This document shows, piece after piece, positions 14,601-26,600 of a DNA stretch of 64,000 nt. Origin of the DNA: Pyxicephalus adspersus (Eukaryota > Chordata > Amphibia > Anura > Pyxicephalidae). The stretch spans positions 63,866,079 through 63,930,078 of the forward strand of contig NC_092861.1 in assembly GCF_032062135.1 (NCBI RefSeq), in the 5' to 3' direction. Made by a program: the position numbers and the translations under genes. The first letter of the stretch is position 1. Every line of letters starts with the position of its first letter. Under the pieces are notes generated by a model. That model was not told the origin of the DNA. It saw nothing but the letters and a program-made list of their open reading frames with translations, and ran no database searches.

Positions 14601-17600
14601 AACATGGAATGGATCTGGTTCTGGAATAAAAACATTTGCCAACAAATAGCAAATGATTGGTAAAAAAAATGCATTCCAGAATTGCTGGATCACCCAAGTT
14701 CTCCCTTCATAGTCGATGTTCTCTAGTCTTGGGGAGCTTTATTAAATCAGACCCATCATGTTAACAAATGAAAGTCAATATGTATATAGTATTTGTTTTA
14801 CAAAAAAAATTAGTAAACAGGAATCACAAAAACGATGGGTTGCTTGTCTATCTCAAAGCATGAGAAAGGGTCTGGTTTCAATTTATCATTTGATTTTTTA
14901 GTTTTGGGGCACTACTATGTAGATTTTTTTTTGTCACATTACCATTTGAATGTGCCATACTGGAGAGTTTTTCTTAGTAGTAGCTGGATTTGCTTTTGGT
15001 TCTTTTCTTTTGTATAGCTTGATGTTTAGGGCTTCAGTTATTTTTTTATGTTTTTTTTTTACTTTGATTTATGCAAAAACTAATTTTTTTAAATTTTGGA
15101 ACATGTTTCCATAGGTCTAATTAGTGGTGCCACTACTATTGCTTTGCAAGTAACTCAAGTTTGAAAAACATGTTCCCACTGTTTTTTTTTTACTTTCCTA
15201 ACAATTTTGTTGACCTTACTATGTCCAGGGGGTTTGAATTTAACTAAAAAAATGTCAGCCATAAAAAAAGTGGATAACTTTGCAAGTTGTTTTTGAAAAT
15301 CAACTTTGTTGTTTCAACCTCAAAAGTTGTTTTTCATTCATACCTGCTTTAAATGTTGCCACTTGTCTCTAGCAAATTTTTAAAATAACATGTAATATGT
15401 AGGTTGTAACTTTGCATCCAGTTCAATCCTATGTAATGGAAACAATCTTTTATCATAGTATTTAGGTTTTTTATTGTTTTTGCAAAGTACCAACTGTTAA
15501 ATGAATTTATTGAATTATTAAGTTACGTTTAGATTGACTGGTTTAAAGATTTATTTAGTTTAGTGTATCATTTTTTTAGCTTAAAAAAAGTTTATTTGGT
15601 GGTCAGTCTTGCCCCATAACTTCTTTTTTAACGAAGACTAACTGAAGGACTGTAAAAAAAAATAATGCACTTATACATAGCTACGATGTCCTTAGACCTT
15701 GGATCCTTCTAGGTCATAGTATATAGATCATCAAGCTTGATTGGTTGAGTCCATGGTCATTTGTTCCTTGGTAGAGAATCTGCAGTACAATATAACAGGA
15801 AACCTCCTACCAAACCAAATTGGCTTACAACTAGCAGTATTTTACATAGTATTTAGTAATTCTTATGTATTCTTATGTGTACTTTTTTAAATGTCTTTTT
15901 TAATGTTAATGTTCTGTTATGAATATAATAATTGCAAGCATCTTAGCCAGACATTGTTTTGTTAGATAAAGCATGGTAAAAGACCAATTTATTTTGAGAT
16001 AATAAGCTGGCCTATGACATATTGAGAAAACATATACAATAAAAAATGGAATTGTTTTATTTTTTCCAGGTTGGTGTCACATGAATGTTATCCTTATACA
16101 GCAGATGACAGTAATAACATACATGCCACATGCAGCCTTTCAAGTGTTACAGGCAATTATGGCAAAAGCTACGCAACAACCCCATGCCCAAACAGTTTGG
16201 TTGATTCTAATTACCTCTATCAGTGTAGCCCGCCTTACAGAATAGCATCGAATGTAAGTATGTCATATTTAATCTGTTTAGTCTGACACAGGGTTAATAC
16301 TGAGAAAGTCATACATAAACAGCATGCTCCATGACTGATACATATGAATTGACAGTTAATTCAAGATATGGAGGCCTTACTAGTACGAATTGGCTGGTAA
16401 CCCTATCATTGAAATTATATTATTTGATTCAGTTTGTTTTCTTGATGAAAGTGTTTTGTATAACCTGATAAATAATAAATCAATGTAGATCCCACTAGTA
16501 ATCTTGTCAGCTGATAACCACTTGTACTGCACTTTTATCAGTTACTTTGTTTCTAGCAGTTCTTGAAGACAACAAAACTATTTTTTACATTTTCAAACAG
16601 AATGTAACATTAAACATGATAAACAAATGTGTTTATAGACAAATGTAAAGGGGTTTGATGGGCAAATCAAATATTTTCTTTTTTATGAGTTATTAGGCAA
16701 ACTACTGTCAAAAAAGCCATTGGGAGTTAGGACTTTTAGAGGACATGTACCGAAGCAAAAAAATGTTTCTTAATCATATCACTCAATCTGATAAAGGGTT
16801 TTTCAAGTGAGTTTGGGAGCAACATTGAAAATATAAAAATCATTTTAATGATTTGTCTGCATTACATTGATATTATCAATGATGCCTTTGATGTCTATCA
16901 CAGCCTGTTCAATTATTACTCCAGCAAAGAGGAAGAATTATTTATGGCTCCTATATTAGAACAGTATATAATCTGAAAAAAGTGTGTGACACCTATGATC
17001 AATAAATTTATTGTTTTATTCAAATACAGGAAAGAGCAATCATGAAGGAAATTTTTGAAAATGGTCCTGTGCAAGGTAAGTCAGAATACTAATTCAAATG
17101 TTACCATACATTTAATTGAGTTTAAACAACCTTTGCCATTAAAAAGTTTAATTTTTAGGTATATAATATACTATACAATATGCATTTAGCAGGCTCTCTT
17201 TAGTATTTCTTGCATGTCAATCTTTTGCATGTTTACCCTCATGCCTTCCTGTCTATTGGTACAGCTAATACAATTTTGCAAGATTTGCGCAATTAGACAC
17301 AACTTTAACAAGTATAGCTGCATGAGCACAGATTCAAGTGTGATTTTTAATAAATACATATATTTGTTGTTATACATATATTGTGTATTCAGGATCCATG
17401 CCCTTACATTATTACATTTATATCAGCCCAATGCAGAGCAGATGCTGTTAATCCTTGGCACTCTTTATGCAGTCTTATTCATAATGTATAGTTTTGACAT
17501 ACACTTATTTTATCAGTATTTCTCTGTGCCTCAGGGTTGTTGACATTACAAATGTCACACACAATTGGTATGAGGATGGATTCAGTTTTAGCATTAGAAT

Positions 17601-20600
17601 AGGGTAAGAAATTGAAAATTGTAGAAAGTTAACACTCTTTTTTTGCATTTTGTGGTGTTTATGCCAGCTGAGTTATAGAAGTACTTGTGTGCTAATGAAA
17701 CAAACACCCAACCCTTCTTTTGCATGTAATGTCAGGACACTGTGAGAAATGTATTACTCGTGTTATGTGTACACTGCCAGTTTCTGCGTTTCCATAATTC
17801 AGACAAATGATCTCCTATTCACACTATGTAAAAAAGGAATATATATATATATATATTCTAATGTAAATTGTATGTGTTATATTTCCTAAGGCAAAGTTAA
17901 AGCATACGTATAAATCAGATTTCAATCTGAAGTTATAAAACCATGTCTTTGACAGCTTTAGCCAGAAAAACATCTAAATGTCTTAGTCAATTAGGCTGTC
18001 AGGTAAAATACAAAAATCATTGTTGTAACTTCCTCAGAGCAGGAAAATTGACATCAAGAAATGGCATTCCCATTATGTCTTCTATACTGTTGGGGAGGTT
18101 ATTGAAAGTAGCACCCATAGCAGCAAATATATTGCCAGAAGCAATGGTAGGATGTGCTAAAATATTCCAGTCAATCAGCTAAAATTGTTGATTGGATAGC
18201 ATGCTTTTTTTCCTTAAAAAAAATGTTTAATTGAACAATAGCATATTACAGCATACTGTATGTCATACAACGGTGTAACCAGAACCAGCCTTACAGCGTT
18301 ACAGTAATATAGAATATAATATTAATATTTATCTATGACCCCTTGAGCAATTTTGTTATAGAACACTATTTCAACAAGGCAGAGCAGCCATCTAAGGGGA
18401 CAAGGGGTACTTCTGACAGAGACCTGATCAAAACAGCTTGAAAATGCTGGAATTTTTAGACTGGTGTGGGAGCTTGGGAGGTTTACCAACTATGGACCCC
18501 AGGAAATTCTGACAGTGGTCCTGCAAACAAGGATTGGTAAAATAACTTGTAGGTTAAAAGAACTGACATAGGTGGGAGTAAATAGACAATATAGGAGAAT
18601 ATTTTTTTAATGCCCAGAAAAAAAGTTGCTTGGGTAATAAAATAGTCTCCACATTTGATTAAATATATATTTACGCTCAGTTTCCCCATCTCAAAATGGT
18701 CTACTGGGAGATTTAAGACTAATGTCTCTTGGTGGATTTATATGCTGACAATCCTGCACAGTCCTTAAAGAATTTAGAATAGGTGTTTTGTTTGTCATGT
18801 TTAATTTATTGTATTGTATTTATTGTATTAATATTACAGAATGGATCAACTTATGGCACAATTGTTTCTGTGACAGTGTGGACAACTTTCTACAGTTTTT
18901 CAAGAAAAGAAGCTGTGTTGCATTCAAGCATATTTAATCCCCAAACTCCCCACATTTTTATGTACTGAAGTTTGCTATTTGTTAGTCCTTAGCTGTCACT
19001 GCATTAGGTCTTTTTTAAAATTTATTTTCACCTATTAGTCCCTTGAATAACAAACTCTATATTCCTGTGTGACTACATTTACTATTCCAGTGTAGCCATG
19101 AGTATCACCTACACTGGGCTACAAATTTCAAATTGCAAACTTCATTACATGAGCTAAAATGGGATTAGTACGCTACAATAGGTTGATGTAATTATTTTTT
19201 GTTTCAGTGCATCTTACAGGAAGTGACAAGGACATTACATTTCTGGCAAGATCAACAGATACTTTCTGTAATTGCTGAAAATATTCTTAGGTTAAAAAAC
19301 TAAAGTGACAACCACAGCAACTTGTAAGCTGCAATACATTATATTTTGTTCTTGGGTTTATTGACCCTTTAAAAAAATTGGAACTTTTAATATTGTACCT
19401 GTCAATGCTAAGGAGCAGTGGAACAATATGATCTAGGGATCTAGAAATAAGAGAAAAGTCTGTTTATTTAGTAATTTGGATTACTGGACAAGACCATAAA
19501 ATATGACTAAAAGTTCCTGTTTGAGCTCTGCCCATTTGCGTCTTGAAGGTGTGGCCATATCTTGCATATGTATTTTGGTAATCTGTTCAAATGGGGCCGT
19601 AATTTAAAGTTAGAGTCATCCTATTGTTATGCATGATTGTGTGTTGGTAAGTTGGGAGCTTAGTTTGTGTTTCCATTTCCTGATATATCTAAATAGGTAA
19701 CAAAAAAGATAATAAGTATTTCTATAGGCGCACATTTATCAAAGAACATTTTCTTAAGCATCTAGTTCCGTTGTGGAGAGTATAGGTTTAGGATACAAAT
19801 TATACAAGTATTCAACTTTTTGTTATCTCTAGTAGTATAATGATTGTATGGTGTATATTCTCTGACGAAAACAAGGGGTTCCCTTTATGTAGTTCAAAAG
19901 ACTGATCTCTGGTCCAGGGCTTTATAAACGGTCCAAAACTGACTTTATAAATTTGGAATAAGGGAGTTGCATGCCCATTGTATTCATTTTGTAGAATAGA
20001 AATTCATGGTGGGTGTGGTTAGTCATTACTTTGAAAGCATTTATTTCGGTGGGCATGCAAGCCAGCCAAGTTTCTTATTGAAAATAGTTATAATGTATAG
20101 CTTTTTGGCAACTGGTCAGAAAATCCATATGAAAGTTTCTGTTACTGACATGTACAAGCTCCAGAGCTATCTTTTTATGCTTCAATTATGGCACATGAGT
20201 GATCAGAAGGGGAATACCGGTATGAATGGCACATGAGTGATCAGAAGGGGAATAATCTTTCAGAATCTATTTTTCTAGATTTTCCTCCTTTAAAATTGGG
20301 TGCGTCTTATATTCCGGAGCGTCTTATAGGGCGAAAAATACGGTATATGCTGACAAACCTGCACAGTCCTTAAAGAATTTAGAATAGGTGTTTTGTTTGT
20401 CATGTTTAATTTATTGTATTGTATTTATTGTATTCATAATACAGAATGGATCAACTTATGGCACAATTGTTTCTGTGACAGTGTGGACAACTTTCTACAG
20501 TTTTTTGAGAAAAGAAGCTGTGTTGCATTAAAGCATATTTAATCCCCAAACTCCCCACATTTTTATGTACTGAAGTTTGCTATTTGCTGTCACTGCATTA

Positions 20601-23600
20601 GGTCTTTTTTAAAATTTATTTTCACCTATTAGTCCCTTGAATAACAAACTCCATATTCCAGTGTGACTACATTTACTATTCCAGTGTAGCCATGAGTATC
20701 AGGTACCTACACTGGGCTACAAATTTCAAATTGCAAACTTCATTACATGAGCTAAAATGGGATTAGTATGCTACAATAGGTTGATGTAATTATTTTGTGT
20801 TTCAGTGCATCTTACAGGAAGTGACAAGGACATTACATTTCTGGCAAGATCAACAGATACTTTCTGTAATTGCTGAAAATATTCTTAGCTTAAAAAACTA
20901 AAGTGACAACCACAGCAACTTGTAAACTGCAATACATTATATTTTGTTCTTGGGTTTATTGACCCTTTAAAAAAATTGGAACTTTTAATATTGTACCTGT
21001 CAATGCTAAGGAGCAGTGGAACAATATGATCTAGGGATCTAGAAATAAGAGAAAAGTCTGTTTATTTAGTAATTTGGATTACTGGACAAGACCATAAAAT
21101 ATGACTAAAAGTTCCTGTTTGAGCTCTGCCCATTTGCGTCTTGAAGGTGTGGCCATATCTTGCATATGTATTTTGGTAATCTGTTCAAATGGGGCCGTAA
21201 TTTAAAGTTAGAGTCATCCTATTGTTATGTATGATTGTGTGTTGGTAAATTGGGAGCTTAGTTTGTGTTTCCATTTCCTGATATATCTAAATAGGAAACA
21301 AAAAAGATAATAAGTATTTCTATAGGCGCACATTTGTCATAGAACATTTTCGTAAGCATCTAGTTCCGTTGTGGAGAGTATAGGTTTAGGATACAAATTA
21401 TACAAGTATTCAACTTTTTGTTATCTCTAGTAGTATAATGATTGTAAGGTGTATATTCTCTGAGGAAAACAAGGGGTTTCCTTTATGCAGTTCAAAAGAC
21501 TGATCTCTGGTCCAGGGCTTTATAAACTGTCCAAAACTGACTTTATAAATTTGGAATAAGGGAGTTGCATGCCCATTGTTGTATTGATTTTGTAGAATAG
21601 AAATTCATGGTGGGTGTGGTTAGTCATTACTTTGAAAGCATTTACTTTGTGGGGCATGCAAGCCAGCCAAGTTTCTTATTGAAAATAGTTATAATGTATA
21701 GCTTTTTGGCAACTGGTCAGAAAATCCATATGAAAGTTTCTGTTACTGACATGTACAAGCTCCAGAGCTATCTTTTTATGCTTCAATTACTATGCACAGA
21801 GTCAATGACATAGAAAAGGCATGCAACCAATAAAGTGTATACACATACGTCTTCTAGGAGTCAGAATGTATGATGAAGTTGACAGCTCCAGATTTTGTAC
21901 CTTTTCAAATCAAGTCAGCAATTACAGCTCCCATATACCTATCCTGACAGGCTACTTTTAAAGTTGAACTTTAACCCAAAAAATGAAATAGCCTATTGTA
22001 CTAAACCCTTGAAACACGTTTAGAAAAGCATCACAATGTTCATCTGAAAAGCTGCAATTAGCAACAAAGACAGCACTTTAATGACACTTTCATAGCTCTA
22101 TAGGCCTGGTGACAATGCCTTTGCCTCTCACCTGTCATCTGTGAAGGTTATGTCACTAGTCTGGCATTAAGAATCAAATTAACATTTACCATCACAATGC
22201 TCAGTCTTTTTTTTTCTATTTTTTATTTGTTTTTAGCGGTCATGACGGTCTATGAAGATTTTTTCCTCTATAAATCTGGAATCTACAAATACAGTGGACT
22301 GGAAGGAAACACACCTTATAGGCAACTAAAAGGCACTCATTCTGTGAAAATTATTGGGTAAGACAATGCAGGTTTCGCAAATGAATTCAGTAAAATTAGA
22401 AATTCAGGTATATTTAGTAAGGCAGTACAAAGAACACTAATAATGTAAAAACTTCAATGATCTATACAATATTTGTTGTTTTATAAACTCTTTATTCATG
22501 TATTATCAGAAACAATGGTAGTGTACAATACTTCATTCATAATCTTCTATTTTCAACATAATATACATTTAAAGTAGTAACAATGAAAGCATATGTTTAT
22601 TGTATTACTTTTGTTTTTACTGTTTGATTTTACTGTTGTTTTGTACATAATGCTATTTTCCCAAAAATATTTAGGCTAGTTTACTTATGAGTTGAGAATC
22701 ATCACTCAATAAATTGTAGCTGTGCATAGTTTGTACACCCATGTGCATGTAAAACAAATTTTGCTTTTCACATTTCATTGATGCTAAATCAATAAGGACA
22801 TTTTTCACTAAATCGTCTTTAAAATTGGTGTATATTTAATCATGTGAAAAGCATTAGAACATGACTGGGTGTTCAAAGTAAACAAGAATTAGCTGTCTAC
22901 ATGATTGGATAATTGAAGTGATACTTTAACAAGTCTCAGCTTCTTTAATAAAATTAGTCCAATTTTATCTATTCAAAACAGCACTTTTACAAATTATCCA
23001 CATTATTTAAATTTAAAACTTAATTTTTGCTGAGAAAAAATCAGTCACTTACTAAATATATATATTCATTGAATGGTAATAAGGTCATGCACACAAATGT
23101 TTTTGGCAAAGAGTACAGGGGGTTAATACAAGAATAGAAGGAGAACATAAAAAGAGCCTATTTCATACATATAAAAAGCAATCTAAAGATGCCTTTAAAC
23201 CTCTGTGTCTCTGTCGCCAGCTTTTAAACATAATAGGAGTGCTGGTAAGAGCACCAATCTGTTAGGAGTTCCTAAATCTAAAGCACTGTACAGACGTCAT
23301 ATAGACTTGTGATTGTAGCTGGAAAGGATCTTTCATAATCGTTTCTAGTGACATATGAACAAATTAGTGCCGTACAAATAGCGCTGTACTGTTCAAAGCA
23401 CAGACGTGGGAGGAAGAGTAAGCAGCACTCTGCTGTGCTCTTCTCCATAGAAGCTCACAGCGGACGTTCCCAACCAGTCGTTTATCAATGCACCATGGAC
23501 ATCCCCTTAAAGGGATATTTCACTTGGGTTAGTGAATAATATGATATTCTGCTGATTTCAACCATCCAATTATGTGCAACCAACTGTTTTTAATTAGTTT

Positions 23601-26600
23601 TTGAATTCTTGCATGTGATTGGGTGTTTGTGAAGCTAAGTGAAATATCCTTTGTAAGGGTGAAGGGGGTTTTTGTCTATCTTAAATTATTTTTAGGTTTG
23701 GAGCAGAATCATATCAATCTTTACTTTTTTAACAAAGTAACATAATTCTTAGACTATTATTGTCCTGGATCTCATGAACCTAGTTGTTCCCAATAGACTA
23801 AATTAGAACGATGGCATATGTAATATTTCAAAGAATAAAAATTAATGGTTGGCCTCATTATGAGCTTGGAACTAGAGCATTGGCAATTAGTCCTACAACA
23901 TTATAATTATTAAACATTATAAGGCAAAGAAATATTCCAATCCAGATCTGGTCTTACCTTTTCAATTTACAATATGCTTAGGACTTTCTAGCCTTCACCA
24001 TTTAATTACACACATCTGCATTAAAAATAATTTAAAGTCCACTCTGTCCATCTTTTCCACCCTCTACCCCTCATTGTTGCTCTTGTTTACTGACCCCCCC
24101 CCCAGCCCAGTTTCAAAATTTTTGGATAACTTTGCCTCTTGTCTCCCACACATTCTTTCTCACAACCTGCCCACCCTCATCCTCGGTGACTTTAACATTG
24201 CAGTGGATGACAGGCAAACTACTCTCCATTACCTCCTCCTCTGGACTCACACAGAACATAAACGGCCCCACACACATCTCGGGACACACTTTAGACCTGG
24301 TATTTTCCAAACTTTGCAGCTTCACCCACCTTGACGACTCGCCATTTTCCCCTTCTGATCACAACCTTATCACCTTCAACCTATCTCAATGTTGCCCCCC
24401 TTTGTCACATCCTAGACACAGTCAATGGCAGAGAGATATCTGGAAACCTTGACCACAACCTATTCTCAAACTGCCTTATGTCCATAACCCCCACTCTCTC
24501 TAAATACACATCTTCAAATAAAGCTGCCACTGCAACTGTTCAACCACACTCTTTCTTTGGCTCCGCCACCTTCCGCTACCCCCGTCTCGCTAACCCCGAC
24601 CCTGGCACAACAATCACACCAAACATCTACAGGACTGTTCGTGCAGCTGAGCGTAGTTGGAGGAAATCTGTCCTCAGCGCTGACTCCATGGACTACAAAG
24701 CCAGACTACAACACTTTAACACTGAACTCACTGTCACCAAGAAATTATTTCTAAGCTGTCATTTCCTTTCAAGCTTCCAACCCATGCAGTCACTTCTCAA
24801 CAACTGACTCCTTTATAAACCCCACACCTTCTCCCCCCACTACCACCTTCCCTGCCCAAGACATAGCGACTTACTTTAGAGATAAAATTGACAAAATCAG
24901 ACATGATCTTTCTGCTCACCGTGCCACTCCAACCATATCCACCCCTTCCACCTGTAAATCATTTTTAACCTCCCTCAGCCCTGTTAGTCTGAATGAAGTC
25001 TCCTCTCTTTTCTCATCATCTCCATCTATTACCTGTCTGCTTGGCCCAATTCCCTCTGATCTACTCTGTGCCCAATCCCCCACCCTGGCCCCCACCCTCC
25101 CTTTCTACTGGTATGTACCCCTCCGCTTTCAAACATGCCATTATTCTCCCTATTCTGAATGGATCCTCACTAGACCCCTTCCTACCTTCTAGCTACTGTG
25201 CAATCCCCCTTTTCCCATATGTTTCCGAACTTCTTAAACACCTTGTCTATAAAAGACTAACTGAATATCTGATTAGCAACTCTCTGCTTGACCCTCTCTA
25301 GTCTGGCTTTCGAGCTGCCCATTCCACCAAAACAGCCCTTACTAAAGTGGTCAATGACCTCATCAGAGCTAAGTCTCAAGGCAACTTCTCCCTCCTCCTT
25401 CTCCTTGATCTTTCCTCTGCTTTTGACACTATTGATCACCCCCTTCTAATACAAATCATGCGCTCCATTGGTATCAGTGACACTGCTCTCTCTTGGATTG
25501 CTTCCTATCTGTCTGACCGCTCCTTTCAAGTTTCTTTCAATGGTAATTCCTCCTCGCCCACTCTCCTCCCTGTTTGTGTTCCCCAAGGGTCAGTCCTTAG
25601 ACTGGTTCTCTTTTCTCTGTACACCTCTTCTCGTGGGAATATCATATCCTCCTTTGGTGTACAGTACTATCTGTATGTTGATGACACTCAAATCCATCTG
25701 TTCACCCCTGTCTTGTCTCCCTCAGTCCTGAACAAGGTATCAAGCTGCCTGTCAGGTATCTTGTCTTGACTGGCTGACCGATTTCTGAAACTCAACCTGG
25801 ATAAACCAAACTCATTGTCTTGCCCCCCCTGACATATTCCTAACTGTTAACAACACTGTTATTCCTCCCTTCCCTCAGGCACAATGTCTTGGCGTCACCT
25901 TCGATTCTGTCCTCTTATTTACCCCCCATATTCAGAACATTTCCAGGTCCTGTCATTTTCACCTGCACAACATCTCTAAAATCCCCCCCTACCTGTCCCC
26001 AGACACCACCAAACTCCTTATACACGCTCTTATCATCTCTAGTCAGGACTACTTTAACTTCCTCCTCTCTGGTATTCTACTAACCCAACTCTCTCCTCTA
26101 CAACCTAATATGAAGCCCGCAGCCAGACTCATCCATCCTTCCCACCGCTCCTCTTTTGCTGCCTCACTTTGTAGTTCTCTTCATTGGCTCCCATTTCACC
26201 TGAGAATCAAATTCAAGCTCCTGTGCTTTGCCTTCAAATCCCTCCACAGTTCTTGTCCCACTTACATTTCTGACCTGGTAAAAAAAAATACTCCCCCTGC
26301 CGCTCCCTCATTCTTCCAATGACCTACTACTACCTGACTTTCTGCAATGGTTTTCTTCGTCCTATTCGGCTTGCTCCTACTTTCTGCTTATTTAAAAGAG
26401 CACTTAAAACCCATTTTTTCAAACTTGCCTAACTGTCTTCTTCTGACTTTTGAAACCCTTACTACTTCTCACCACTACATATCTCCCCTCCTATTGTGTG
26501 TTACTTCCCCCACCTCCTGGATTGTGTGCTCTTGGGGGCCGGTTCTTTTCTCCTCCTGTGTCACTGTCTGTATCTGTCTGTCATTTGCAACTCCTATATA

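Larger units (their letters stand above)
17076..22236 (+). other. TINAG intron, 5.2 kb
   Basis: Dominated by the tandem duplication at 18739-21789. A short TA run lies at 17839-17856. The last part (about 21950-22200) looks non-repetitive. The 109-codon frame at 17214-17543 and the 79-codon frame at 17943-18182 match nothing I recognise. Confidence 0.6.

Noticed and set aside
17214..17543. 109-codon plus-strand frame in an intron
   Set aside because: Rich in Leu, Ile and Cys from AT-rich DNA; no domain, no splice support, overlaps an antisense frame.
20006..21813. Two nearly identical frames of about 70 codons starting [13 protein letters not shown]
   Set aside because: Identical only because the whole 1.45 kb is duplicated; the frames end differently at the junctions and have no domain.
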